Assembly (NCBI GenBank): GCA_009746045.1
Contig: RPFO01000020.1
Span: 1-55,472 of the forward strand
Direction: 5' to 3'
DNA: 55,472 nt
DNA from: Mesostigma viride
Lineage: Eukaryota > Streptophyta > Mesostigmatophyceae > Mesostigmatales > Mesostigmataceae
Positions 34,226-45,475 of this stretch are shown here, in pieces; position 1 is the first letter of the stretch, and each line of letters opens with the position of its first letter. The position numbers were made by a program, and so were the translations under genes. The notes under the pieces were generated by a model that saw only the letters and a program-made list of their open reading frames with translations, did no database searches and was not told the origin of the DNA.

Positions 34226-37065
34226 CCTCGACCACGCCGACGGACCGGGCGATGGCCATCGCGCTCAGGACCTACCACCGCCCCATCGACGTCGCCCTAG
34301 TGGACGGCAAGCTGGCCGTCGCCTCCCAGCTCGAGTCCTGGAGCCAGGTGGTGGACCGGGTGATCGCGCACCAGCGCTGGCTGTGGATACGCGCCAAGGA
34401 GGACAACCTGGACAGGGCGGAGGTGGAGGAACTGGAGGAGCTGCGGCACCACATCCTGAACCGGTGGATAGCCCCCGCGGGCCGCACGCTCTTCCTGGGC
34501 GGCACCGAGCTGAGCCGGCGGCGAGAGTCGTGCATGTTCAACTGCAGCTTCACCGAGGTCGAGACCGTCTACGACGTGGTCGACGTGCTCTGGCTGCTGC
34601 TGCAGGGATGCGGCGTCGGCTTCAAGCCCGTCACCGGCACGCTCAACGGGTTCGCGCAGGCCATCCCCGACATCACCGTCGTCCGCTCCACCAGGACCGC
34701 GGCAGGGGGGCGCGAGTCCAACCAGGAGTCGTGGGACCCCTGCACAAGGACCTGGCGCATCAGTGTGGGAGACTCGGCCGTCGCCTGGTCCAAGGCGGCC
34801 GGAAAGCTGCTCGCCGGAAAGCTCCCCGCCCAACGCCTCGTGCTCGACTTCACCGAGATACGACCGCCGGGGATGAGGATGCGAGGATACGGCCACCTGG
34901 TGCGTCCTCATTCGTGTCTGCGTGATTTGGCCCACTCCGACATTTCGTTCAGCCCCCTTCCTTTCAGATTGCACGTCGGTAACGGTCGTGTCCCGCTGCC
35001 TGGCCCCGCACCTTTTATACCTTGTTGCCGCAGAGCTCCGGGGACGCCAGCATCTCCAAGGCGCTGGTGGCCATCGCCAAGATCCTGTCCATGCGCGCCG
35101 ACCAGCTCCTCACCAAGATGGACATCCTCGACATCGTCAACCACCTAGGCACCATGCTGACCGGCCGCCGGTCGGCCGAGATCGCGCTGTTCGAGTACGG
35201 CGACACCGAGTGGCGCGAGTTCGCCGCCGCCAAGAAGGAGTGGTGGGTGGCCAACGCCCACCGGCAGCAGTCCAACAACAGCCTCATCTTCCGCAAGCGC
35301 CCCTCGAGGAGGGAGATGGAGGAGCTCTTCGCCATCATGCTCGACTCCGGCGGCTCCGAGCCCGGCCTCTTCAACCTCGCCGTCGCCTCCACCCGCGCGC
35401 CCTGGTGTCGAGGCGTGAACCCCTGCTGGTACCTTGAGACACGCTTCTCATCCTATATAAACCAATGTCCCTTGCTTCTGTTCTCATGCGCCCAGATAAA
35501 CAATTCCCATCCGTTTCTTAAAAAAATATATGCCGGTTTGTGTGTGCCAGCCACTGATGGCATCCCGGTGTATGGGAACGACGTGCTGCGGGGAACAGTG
35601 CAAGAAGAATTGTCTCGCTGGCTCCTATTACTGTTCTTGGCACAAACAGGAGACCCAGGCGCTGAAGAGATGGCCCGTCATGGATGTTCTATCAACCCCC
35701 GGTTGGTGGAAGCAAAACCCGGCCAATCCAAATCCTCTTTTCATCGGCAAAGAACTCCTGGCAGACGACGCCCGCTACGGGATAGGCGGGGTGGAGATAT
35801 TGCGAGAGGCGGCCTTGGAGCGAAGGAAAATAGAAGCGCAAAGGAATTTAGAAGCCCAACTCCTGAACCTATCTCTAGACGATCAAGACGAAGAAGTCAA
35901 CAGAGGCGTCCGGCGTAATTTGGACCGCCTGAGCACAGCCGTGCGACGACTAGGCGTCTACAGGCCGCCATCGAAAAAGCTCAAACCGTTGTCCACCTTC
36001 ATGGAGTACGCTCTCCTTAAGTCGGGGATGAAGAGCTGACACGCCCTCGCTGCATGTGATGCTGTTACGCGCTGCTTTGTTTGCAGCGAGATCCTCCTCG
36101 GCAACAAGTCCTTCTGCAATTTAACGGAGGTCAACCTGGCCGCCTTCAAGGAGGGGAACAAGGCGGGCCTCGAGCGCGCCCTCGTCCTCGCCAGCCGCAT
36201 GAACTACCGCCAGACGCTCGTCGACCTCAGGGACGAGATCCTACAAGAGGCCTGGCACCTCAACAACCAGTTCCTGCACCTGTGCGGCGTCGGCCTCACC
36301 GGCATCGTGGCCAGGCCGGACCTGCACCCCTACGACTTCCGCCGCATGAAGAACGTCGCCGTCTCCTCCGCCTACGAGATGGCGCGCGCCCTGGGGAAGC
36401 CCCTGCCCAAGAACGTCACCTGCATCAAGCCCAGCGGCACCCTCTCCAAAATCATGGGCACGCGCGAGTGGGGGGAGGTGCCCGAGGGCGTGCACATGCC
36501 CCTCGGGAAGTACATCTTCAACAACGTCACCTACTCGCGCCACGACCCGCTGGTCCGGCGGTTCGTAGAGGCCAACTACAGGGTGGTCGAGAAGCCCTTC
36601 GACCCGGAGGCCGTGCTCGTGACCTTCCCCGTCGCCTTCACCTCCGTCCCCTTCACCAAGACCGTCGTCACGCGCAAGGACGGCGCCGTGGAAGAGGTCG
36701 AGGTGAACGCCGAGACAGCGCTCGACCAGCTCGACAGGTACAAGAGGCTCATGGACAACTACTGCGAGCAGAACGTCTCGTGCACGGTCTCCTACGACCC
36801 CGCCGAGGCCCCCGCCATCGTCGACTGGCTCATGAACAACTGGGACTCCTACGTGGGGGTCTCCTTCCTCCTGCGCGCCGACCCCACCAAGAGCGCCGCC
36901 GACCTGGGATACAGCTACCTGCCCCAGGAGGTGGTCACCGAGGCCGCCTTCGCCAAGTACGCCGGCGCGCTCAAGCCCGTCGACTACTCCGGCGTCCTGC
37001 ACGTGGACGACGACGCTGCCCTCATGGAGCCCGACTGCCCCAGCGGCGCCTGCCCCGTCCGCTAG
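34222..37065 (+). CDS. class II (adenosylcobalamin-type) ribonucleoside-triphosphate reductase, intact copy, two introns
   Basis: Reduces ribonucleotides to deoxyribonucleotides for viral DNA synthesis, using a B12-generated thiyl radical. Exons 34222-34899, 35034-35428 and 36087-37065 sum to 2,052 bases, 683 aa; monomeric lactobacillal RTPR is about 739. Features: redox Cys108 (ESCMFNCSF), GCGVGF after residue 123, RPPGMRMRGYGHL|SSGD, TGRRSAEIALF, NNSLIF, thiyl-radical Cys357 in NPC with Glu359, partner Cys368 (SFCNLTEV), IKPSGTLSKIMG with EGVHMP, and the C-terminal shuttle pair CPSGACPVR (Cys675, Cys680). This set matches RTPR rather than class I or III: no Tyr pair of class I, no glycyl-radical end, no partner small subunit nearby. 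NPC is followed by Cys358, where the family has Gly. Confidence 0.9.
34900..35033 (+). other. reductase intron 1, copy 2 (134 bp)
   Basis: GTGCGT...GCCGCAG, one C longer than copy 1 in a C-run. Confidence 0.8.
35429..36086 (+). other. reductase intron 2, copy 2 (658 bp)
   Basis: GTACCT...TTTGCAG, same length as in copy 1; carries the nested ORF. Confidence 0.78.
35530..36039 (+). CDS. intron-nested zinc-module ORF, copy 2 (169 aa)
   Basis: Identical to 26000-26509; TATATAA at 35454-35460. Confidence 0.65.
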   Translation: MPVCVCQPLMASRCMGTTCCGEQCKKNCLAGSYYCSWHKQETQALKRWPVMDVLSTPGWWKQNPANPNPLFIGKELLADDARYGIGGVEILREAALERRKIEAQRNLEAQLLNLSLDDQDEEVNRGVRRNLDRLSTAVRRLGVYRPPSKKLKPLSTFMEYALLKSGMKS

Positions 37066-37069
37066 CCGG

Positions 37070-37719
37070 TCACATCCCGGCCATCATCGCCGGAGGATAC
37101 ATCATCGGCGGAGGATACACCATGCGCTGGGGCGGCAGAGAGGGGAGCGACATCATCATGGGAGACAGGTCCAGCTGGATCGCCTCGGGGGCGCCAGACG
37201 ACCGACGCTTGAACAAATAGTACGCCAGCCAGCCGGCCAGCAGAACGAACACCAGCACCAGCAGCTTGCCCGCGCCCGACATTCCCGACCCGTCGTCCTT
37301 CTGCACGCTCGGCGGGAGCGACCTCGCGTTGTAGTACCCATCCTGACCGCCGCCCGGGATGCCCGACCCGTACGCGCTCGAAGCTCCCTTCCCCCCCCCC
37401 CGCCGAACATCTTGTCCACCGCGAGCCCCCCCGCCGCCATCAGCCCGCCGGCGCCCAGGTTGATCGCGAGGAACTTGGCCACACTTTTCCCCCTGCTGCT
37501 CTTCGAGGCCGTCTCGGCGACCTCGTCGGCGCCCTTCAACACCGTCTTGCCCGCCGCGTCTGCCGCGTCGTCGGCGCCCTTCAACACCGTCTTCCCCGCC
37601 CCGCCTGCCACGTCGTCGGCCACCCCGCCAGTGGCTTTTGTGACGCTGCTGAGGGCCCTGGGCACCGCCTTCGCCATGTTCATCGCCGACCGTGCGACGT
37701 TCGCAAAAGCGGTCGCCAT
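37070..37719 (-). CDS. alanine-rich single-TM protein, copy 2; C-run frameshift
   Basis: Copy of 27540-28188 with a C-run of ten at about 37391. The N-terminal frame starts at 37719; the C-terminal TM part is in the neighbouring frame. Confidence 0.5.
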
Positions 37720-37801
37720 CGCGGTACTCTTGCACTTATATAAGCGTCGAGAAAAATTGGGCAGTCCTTAATTTATGTACATTGATCAATAAAACGACAC
37801 C

Positions 37802-40116
37802 TTACGCGGGCGTCCCCCACTTGTTCACGAGGTACTGGCGGATCGTCTCCAACTGCGCGCTCGTCTTCGCGGTGCTGTAAAAAAGGATCTCGCCCACCCA
37901 CCCCTCCAGCCCCCTGGTAGGGCTCAAGTTGTCGCCGCCCACGTAAAGCCCGCCGGTGGCCGACTTGGGCGCGCCACCGTTTGCGGTCCCTGCGCGACCG
38001 TCGAAACGGGTGAAGAAGCTCGACGTGCCGGTGATCGACATCGCGAACACGTGCGCCCTCCCGTCGAAGAACTCCGCGTTTGAGCACATCGTTTCGTTGG
38101 GGGACGGATCGCTCGGGAATCCTACTACGGTGGTCGAGGTGCTACCCCAGGCAATCGCGCCGGTGTTAATCGTGCCGCCCGCGCCCAATATGAACCCGCG
38201 CAGTTGGCTTCCTGTATTAGTTGGGTACGTAAACGGGGTGGCCTGTCTAGCCACCACCACCACCGTCTTGTTGGCCTGAGACCAAAACGCCGTCGTCGTG
38301 GCCGTCTTCAGATGCGTGTTGTTTGCGTTGGTGAACCTGAGCGACCGCTTCGAGTTCAGAGTCGCGGTGTCCAGCGTCGGAGCCTTGCTCGTCGTGGTCT
38401 GCGTGATGTGATTCGACCCCTTCTTGTCCATCACGTACAAGACGGTACCGCCGGCCGTGTTTTGGACGACCGTGCCGGCGGAGTTGCTGAACGCCGTGCT
38501 GGCGTCCGACATATCGTACCAGGCGTACAGCGCGGCGTCCGTGGACGGGTCGTACAGCGTCGTGTACGTGAACGCGAGCGTAGAGGACGCGATGTTGCCG
38601 TTCCCTGCGGCATCCGTCGCCGCGCCCCCCCGACGCTCACCGTCGTCTGCGTGTTAGCGGTCCCGCTCACGGAGAAAGTGTACACGGCGCCGCTCCCTGC
38701 AAGGCTGCCCGCCACGACCGTGCCGTTCGTCACCACTACATCCCCCTCCGCGAACCCCGTCACCGGCTCGCTGAACGTCGCCGTCACGCTGATCGGGCTA
38801 CTGGTAGGGGTCAACCCCGCCGTAGTGGAAAGAGCGAGGGTGGGCGGTGTGGTGTCGGCGGAGGCGGTGGTCACCGTGTGCGTGTACACCGCGCTGTACG
38901 CCCCCGACGACCCCTTGGCCACGACGTACACGTAATAGGCGGTGGACGGCGTCAGGGAGGAGAACACCAGTGGGCCGGACCCGACGGTCCCGTCGCCGCT
39001 CATGGGAAAGGCGGAGGACGCGACCAGGTCGGTGCCGCCCGCGCCGACTTGGTGTATATATCGCCCGCCGCCAGCCCCGCCTTGGAGGCGCTGTACACGC
39101 GGCACAGGACCGCCCAGTTGTCGCCCCCGGACATGGTGAGCGAGTGGGTCACGCGAGTGGCTGATCTGCGTCGATGTGGCTGTCGGGGCGGGCACGGAAC
39201 CGCCGAACGTCTGGAGGTTGAACGAGCTGCTCAGGGTCTTCAGCTGCACCGTCGCGTACGTGTTCGTGTCCGTCTGCGCGACCGGCGAGGCCAGCGCCAC
39301 CTTGACCGACACGCGGTAGGCGGACCCCGGGTTCATCGCGATCTGACCCGCCCCGGCCCACGTCACGGCCTTCTTCCAGTTCCACCGCCCGTCGGCGAAG
39401 TACCCGTTCGCGCTGACCGCCTCGTCGGAGGCCACGTCCGTCTGGCGGTGCACCTCATCCTCGTACAGCCCCGTGTCGACCGCCGTGTCGTGCACCCGCA
39501 CCGTCACCGTGATCAGGTTGCCGCCTCCCCCGCTCCCGATCTGCAGGTTGTTCAGGCACACCGCCACCTCGTAGATGCACGTCGACGCGGTGTGGGGGAA
39601 CGCGTTCAGCGCCGCCACCGCCTGGCCGGCGGGAGGACAGCCGAACGAGGCGTACCTGAACGCGGGCGTCTGGGTCTCCGCCCACGGTATGGCGGCCGTG
39701 AACACGCGGTGCCGGTGGTAGTACGGCGTCACCGTCGCCGCCTGCGGCCCCCACAGCCCGTCGCCGGTGCGGACCAGCAGGCTGCCGGCGTCGGGGGGCG
39801 CCGAGTAATGCGCGGTGTCTGTCACCGACGAGTGGTTGAGGCCGTACAGGAACGCCGGCGCGCGAGAGACGTACGACCGCGGCACGAGGGACTGGGGCGC
39901 CGCCCCGCTGTAATCGCCCTGCGGCAAATGCACGCGCCCGCCCGTCCGCAGGTCCGCGGTCGCCGACACGTCCGACAGGATGGACGCGGAGGACTGCCCG
40001 ATGCTCACCGACTCCCTCTGGTCGCCCGCCTTTCGGGCCACGACCGCCCCGTTCTCCTGGGTCACGACCCACACGGAGGACACGTCCAGCGACGACACCC
40101 TCAGCGCCGTCTTCAT
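37802..40116 (-). CDS. fibre-like surface protein: FN3-like, bacterial Ig-like and LamG-like domains (about 770 aa)
   Basis: A probable particle-surface or attachment protein. It starts MKTALRVSSLDVSS (40116). Residues ~1-340 are beta-rich and unrecognised (PYYHRHRVFTAAIPWAETQ, NLITVTVRVHDTAVD). Next comes an FN3-like strand pattern (GPLVFSSLTPSTAYYVYVVA). Then a bacterial Ig-like domain of the Big_12 kind: DTTPPTLALST ... ISVTATFSEPVTGFAEGDVV ... AVYTFSVSGTANTQTTVSV, followed in another frame by AATDAAGNGNIASSTL. The C-terminal ~230 residues form a LamG/concanavalin-like domain ending GWVGEILFYSTAKTSAQLE and TIRQYLVNKWGTPA. Frames change at a C-run (~38628) and near 39050-39160, probably by sequence error. 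Domain types are typical of bacterial and phage adhesins, which suggests acquisition from bacteria. Confidence 0.7.
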
Positions 40117-40146
40117 GGTTACTGATCTGTACCCTAGATGATTTTA

Positions 40147-40485
40147 TCAGCTCTCTAACTGCGCCTGCGACAACTGAACCACCACCCCGATGCCCGTGCC
40201 CGTGTATCCCGACAACTGCAGGTAGAACGTGTCGCCCGCGCCGATCGCGAAGGGCGCGACGCTCACGTTCGCCCACGCCGCGCGCACGCCCATCACCGTC
40301 CTCTGCGGCATCGGCCCGGAAGACAGCGTCGCCAGCGTGGTGCCATCGTGCTTCTTCACCGCCACCGCGAACGCGTGCGTGCTCGCGTCCGGCAGGTTGT
40401 ACGCGCTGATCGACAGCGTGTCCACGGAGAACGTGTACGGCGGCGCCACGCTCAGGGTGTTGCCCGCCCCCGTCACCATGGACAT
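40147..40485 (-). CDS. 118-aa-class unit protein, copy 2 (112 aa from ATG)
   Basis: Identical to 28895-29233. Confidence 0.55.
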   Translation of the reverse strand: MSMVTGAGNTLSVAPPYTFSVDTLSISAYNLPDASTHAFAVAVKKHDGTTLATLSSGPMPQRTVMGVRAAWANVSVAPFAIGAGDTFYLQLSGYTGTGIGVVVQLSQAQLES

Positions 40486-40579
40486 CCGACGGTCCTCTTT
40501 CAATCTTTAATCCGAAAAGATTTCGTCTCTTTAAGCGCGCTACGGGCCGCCTTTTTTTGTGTGCACCAGGTACATCCTC

Positions 40580-40849
40580 ATGGCCACCGTCGCGTTGGTC
40601 GGGCGAGTCATCAAGACCAAGTACGAGCGGGGGGGCATCGCCGCATGCGACCTCTTCGACTCCGCCATCACCGAGACCCTGGCGATTACCAAAGAGGTCG
40701 CCCGAGCCTACAGGGAGGGCAGGACGGGGCAGAAGGCGGAGGAGTTGTGGCGGATGTACTACTCCTTCGACGACAAGGACCACCCGTGCTACAAGGCCCT
40801 CGTCGAGGAGGCCGTCCGCGAGATGGCGGACGTGGTCAGGGCCTCGTAG
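40580..40849 (+). CDS. 89-aa unit protein, copy 3 (intact)
   Basis: Identical to 29328-29597. Confidence 0.6.
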   Translation: MATVALVGRVIKTKYERGGIAACDLFDSAITETLAITKEVARAYREGRTGQKAEELWRMYYSFDDKDHPCYKALVEEAVREMADVVRAS

Positions 40850-40862
40850 AAGCCAGTCGTAC

Positions 40863-42491
40863 TCATGGAGGCGCACTCTGGTCGTACCACTTCCCCTTTT
40901 TCGCTCGTTCCCTGTAGTCCCTTTGCCGTCGCTCCTGGGAAGTTTCCGAGGTCTCCTCCTCCGGCGCCTCCTCATCCGGCTCACCCGCATCCTTTTTGTC
41001 CCGGTTGTTCCAGCCATCCATTGCTTTCCGCATCCTCGCGGCCACCTTCTCCGACACCTGGGGTGTGAGCCTGTCGGGGGGGAGCCTGGCGCGTGCTTCC
41101 CGCGGGGGGGGTCCCGCGGGGGGGGCCCGCGGGGGGGGCGTTCCTCCTTCCGAGTCAGCTCCTCCTTCTCCTGCGGGGGGTCTTGTCCCGAGTCAGCTTC
41201 TTCGCCGACGACTTCATCCTCGGCCCTGCACCGGACTCGCTGGGCCCCCGCGTGAACCGCCGCACGTATTTTGACTCCCTGTCCCGCTCCACCTCGTCCG
41301 CCTTTTGGGGATTTTTTTCAAACTTCATATCTTTCAGATTCCGAGTCGGGAGCTGGTCGGTCAAAGACTTAGGCGTCTTGTCCTCTATGATTAGCCGGGT
41401 AGCCACCGCCAAGGCTTCTTTGAGCGTCCGCTCCAGCCTCTGTCGCTCCTGAGGACGCAGCTTCTTGTTCAGCAGGCGAACACGGGTGGTCTCTATCAAC
41501 TTGTCTTGGCGGAGGGCGGGCTCGTCGGCCTTCTGCTCGAGGAGGCGCCCGAGTCTCTCCCTCAAGAACCTGTCTACATCGTCAAGCGCCCGCCGACGAT
41601 CCCTTATACCCGCGGCGTCATTGGGGTGGTTTCTCGCGTACTCCTGAAACAGAGCCAACTTTTCTCTGTACCTGGCCATCGCGTCTTGGATACTCATCAG
41701 ATCCCGCGTCGTCGGATCGGTGAGCATCCGCCGGATGTGTTCTGGCAAGTCCGGTATCTCGTCGTGGTCCAGGATCTCCACATTGCTAGGGCCCTCCCCG
41801 GACTGCGACCGAAGTTTCGCCTCCTGGCGCTTCACGCTCCGACTCAGCTTATTGTAATCTGGATGCCATTCGCTCATATGGTCAAGTCTGCGGCGATCCC
41901 CGATCAATTTGCTGGCCTCGTTTGCGGGAACCCCGCCCTTATATATATCGCGCGCCAAGTTTGCGAGCGAGAACAGTCTCCACCGGTCGAGGTCTTCCGG
42001 GGTGTCCCCCGGCCGCGGGGGGTGCACTATCTCGTCGAACACGTCCTCGTGCGACCGCTGGGTGACGCGTCTCATCGTGTCTGGCGCGATGGACAGCTGC
42101 CGATCACTATCCCTCCATGGAACGACGGGTTGCAAAAAGAGAGGGGCCTCGGCGAGGTTCGGGACGCCGGCGGATTGCAAGTTGAGAGGGGCACGGTTCG
42201 GGACGCCGGCTCTCTCGCTCGCCCCCCCTGTGCGCTTTCTCGGTCTGGCGGATGTCACCTCCGCTTCGCCCCCGCGCCTTCCACGCGATCCGGATCTGTC
42301 TCCGTGGTGTTCGTGTACGCGTCCGACCCTGGCTCTTCGGACGGGATAGAGTCATCCGCGCGCTGGCGGAAGACGAGCACGGGGTCATCGGGGTCGTCAT
42401 CCTCAGGGGCGACGTGTTTGTGTCTGGCACGTCCTTGCGCGGAGTTGGCGCGCGTGTACATCGAACTCCCGCTGGCCACGTTTCCAGACAA
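40863..42491 (-). CDS. long charged, proline-rich protein, copy 3 (frame changes)
   Basis: G-runs are 8/8/8. The frame is open 41155-42258, then changes near 42270, where one C is missing relative to copies 1-2 (CCCCGCGCC), and at the proline tract. Confidence 0.45.
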
Positions 42492-42493
42492 GC

Positions 42494-43253
42494 TTGATTG
42501 GCGGGCCGGGCGGGAGCGACGCGCTCTGGTGGCAGGGTCAAAAAAACCCTCCGAGAACCCGCTGCCCTCCCGCCCTGGGGCCCAGGACCCCGCCGAGTTC
42601 GCCGCCAGCGGCGCTGTCTGCGGCCTTGTCCTCGGCAGCGGCGGTCGAGGGAACGCGAGCTCCCCCCGCCCCGAACGCTGCGACTGCGGACGGATTGCGA
42701 AGAAGAGCGCGATTTTCGCGATCTGGCAGAGACGGCGCGGGCTCCGGGGGAGGGGACGTCAGAGGGGGGCAAGCCAAAGGAGGACGTGGGGGAAGAAGCG
42801 GACTTCGACCCCCCGAGGCAGCTCTGGCTGGACGAGCCGGGAAATTCACAGAGGAGCGAGAAACGAGAGACCCCCCATCCCCTGCATGCCGAGGGGAGGC
42901 GGGGTCCTCGTTTTTGAAGGCGCGCCGGTGTACCCGGGCGTGTAGGCCAGTGACGACATGGGCGTGGGGGGGAGCCCGCGGATCTCGAAGACGCGGGTCC
43001 TCCACGCCGCCCGGATCCGCCGGCAGGCGACCCTGAACGGACAGACGCCCCCGATCCGAAATACCCTGGGGCCGCTATGGCGCGATACCGGGCTCTGTCA
43101 ATGTCGCGTAAATTTGGACGAGACGAAACTCGCGAGCCGGATCCCGTCTCGAGGACGTCGTCCGTGAGATCGATGATGTCTGTATCCCCCATATACTCGA
43201 CGACGTCGTCCGTGAGATCTATGATGTCCCTTCGTCGAGGCGGCATCTCCCAT
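42494..43253 (-). CDS. SIM-motif protein and downstream low-complexity stretch, copy 3
   Basis: Start equivalent is ATG 43253; both IIDLTDD motifs are present, with CCC as in copy 1. Two C-runs are one base shorter than in copy 1 (near 42814 and 42880), so the motif frame here runs on without a stop to 42107. Confidence 0.45.
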
Positions 43254-43645
43254 ATCGAACGCTTCGATTTTTATCGTCGCCGCGATGTATGACGCATGGG
43301 GACGTGTCTGTGCAAAGTCGGCCCCGCCTCCCACCACATGGAGCAATCCCACAAGCCCCCCCACAGTCTCCACGCGGATGTCCGATCCGTGATACGGATT
43401 AGGTGGGAGGCCATTCACAGCCGCCCCGGCGTCAGGCTTCCCACCCCTATCCCCTCCCCGAAAAGGTACGGAAGCGCCGTCGCGCTCTTCCCGATAGACA
43501 GAACGGAGGTATAAAAGGCGGGCGACCGACCTGTCTTGTACCCGATACCGCCGAGGAAGCCGCCCCGTCCGCGCCTAGACAGTTCGGACGCGGCAAGGAA
43601 ATTTTCTCCCTTTTACGGCAAAGAAAGGTCGCGCGGCCAGACGAC

Positions 43646-44204
43646 ATGGACCTCCTGGAGAGATCTCTGCAGCGTTTCTACACGAACGAAGGCAACTTCG
43701 ACACGCTGTACGAGTTCGCATGTCCGGAGGGCAAGAAAAGGTCGTCTGGCGTCTCCCTGCGCGTGATCGAGTGGCTCGTGACCAACTACGCCAAGACGCA
43801 CAAGGTCGAGTACCCGATGGAGGGAGCGTCCATCCCCTTCAACCTGTACATGGCCTACAGGGAACAGACGGACGTATACTCCAAGCGAATGTTCGACCCG
43901 TTCGCGAGGAGGACCAAGACGAAGCTGGTGAGCGCGCGCGGAGACAGGGAGATCGTGACGACCCCCGGACAGATGAACTTCTTCAGGTGGGCCATCAACA
44001 ATGGCGTGGTCGAATACGCCAAGGTGCACCACGAGGACATACGCGCCGACCTGCCCAAGTGCAAGGACAAGGTGCCGAGGATGCACGTGCGCGACGGGAA
44101 AGTCGTCAGTGCCGCAATCGGTGCAGAAGGCCTCCGACCTCGCCGTGATCCTCCGGCCCGCAGGTGAAGAGGTCGTGCGGCGTTTCATCGTCCGCTTCGA
44201 CTGA
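43646..44204 (+). pseudogene. A494R-like protein, copy 3 (frame broken near 44108)
   Basis: Identical to copy 2 to about codon 153, then compensating indels (GTCAGTGCC, GCAGAAGG, GGCCCGCAGG) change the frame. This marks the onset of the error-rich tail. Confidence 0.55.
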
Positions 44205-44245
44205 ACATCGAGCGCGTTCAAAAAAGACCGCCCGTGTACATATAG

Positions 44246-44575
44246 ATGGCCTTCCTGTACGACGCCATCGTGAGGCGCGCCGCTGAGGAGTCTGTTCCTT
44301 CAGAGGCCCGCACCTGGTTCGGCTCGCTGGGTTCTAGGCAGAACATGGACAAACACGACAGCATATGCGCCGAGATGACCACCACCTCCTCGGAGTGTGG
44401 CAGAGGAGTCCCCAATACTGCGACAGAGGTCATTGACAACCGATTCGAGAGCCTGCACGTGTTGATGAAAACGGTCCTACTGTGGGCCGCCGTGTACAAG
44501 GCGCTCGCCCTGATGATGGACTTGCTGTTAAACAATATGAGCAGACGGTTCTTTATTCATGATCACCATAAATAA
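44246..44575 (+). pseudogene. 110-aa protein, copy 3 (indel-rich)
   Basis: Copy of 14022-14354 with several one-base indels; the length is close but the middle is scrambled. Confidence 0.4.
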
Positions 44576-44657
44576 CAAATGAGACGTTGAAATACACCCC
44601 TTAAGCGAGCCAGCAGCGGCCTCAGTCGCCCGCCGCGATCCAATGCCCTACCCTCTC

Positions 44658-44975
44658 TCACCCCTTCGCCGGCGCGGGCATCCTCCCCCCCCTGCAGCAC
44701 CACCACCGTCCCGCCGCCGCCGCCCCCGCGCCCGCCCAGCAGGCGTCGGAGACCCAGAGCCCCGGCGGCCCCTGCCACCACCATCGCGCCCCTCTCATGA
44801 CCCGCCGACCCCGCTCTTCGCACGTGCCTGGGCACTCGCTGTCGCCGGGCCGCAGCTTGACAGCGCACCAGACCCGGGCGAGGCCGGACGAGACAGCGAC
44901 TGGAACCTGCTCGCCAGGTATGCCAGGATCGCGCCAAAATGCGAGCGGGATGAGAGTCTGAACAAGGTCGCTCAT
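44658..44975 (-). pseudogene. small membrane protein (106-aa type), copy 3 (indel-rich)
   Basis: Copy of 14430-14750; frame broken at several indels. Confidence 0.4.
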
Positions 44976-44999
44976 GTCGCCTTCAATCACAGTACTCGC

Positions 45000-45258
45000 T
45001 CAGATTATTACCCAACAGGATGCCCCTGATGTTGCTGGGCTGGGCCATGTCCTCGTAGCCGCGGTACAGCAAGGTACGTCGCGCCCACCACCCCAAGGAG
45101 CATCGGCCCCCACTTCATCCAAATGCACCTCAAGTCGTCGCGCTCTTGCACTGGAGCCGTCCGGTCGTTTGAGGTAGCTCACGCTGGCCGCCGTGTGGGC
45201 GAGGATCACCCCTGGCCAGCACGATAGCGCCCCAAGGTCCGATGGTAATCAGCACCAT
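45000..45258 (-). pseudogene. two-TM protein (83-aa type), copy 3 (indel-rich)
   Basis: Copy of 14785-15036; ATG at 45258, frame broken. Confidence 0.4.
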
Positions 45259-45275
45259 GGTCGGTATATAGTTAG

Positions 45276-45475
45276 ATGGCAGAAAAAAAACTGCCAGAGG
45301 GCTACAGAGGCGGAGAGCCCCCTTTTTGTATGCCCCTCCGTGTGTGTGTCATGAAGTGCGGCGGCGCGCCTACAAAAATCGGCGGAGGTGTGGAATAGGA
45401 CAGGACAGGCGAGAAGGCGCGTTCAGCCGGCGAACAAAATGGGCGCCCTCACTATACCTGCCGTTGTCGTCATGA
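45276..45475 (+). pseudogene. 65-aa Cys protein, copy 3 (indel-rich)
   Basis: Copy of 15054-15251; ATG at 45276 after ATATAG, frame broken by indels after the motif region. Confidence 0.4.

Larger units (their letters stand above)
29231..40482 (+). repeat. tandem unit, copy 2 (11,252 bp, reference copy)
   Basis: A full unit with no transposon and a full-length fibre gene. It differs from copies 1 and 3 by private substitutions (for example clustered changes at 31749-31780 and 31895), so it is not a simple echo of another copy. Confidence 0.88.
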
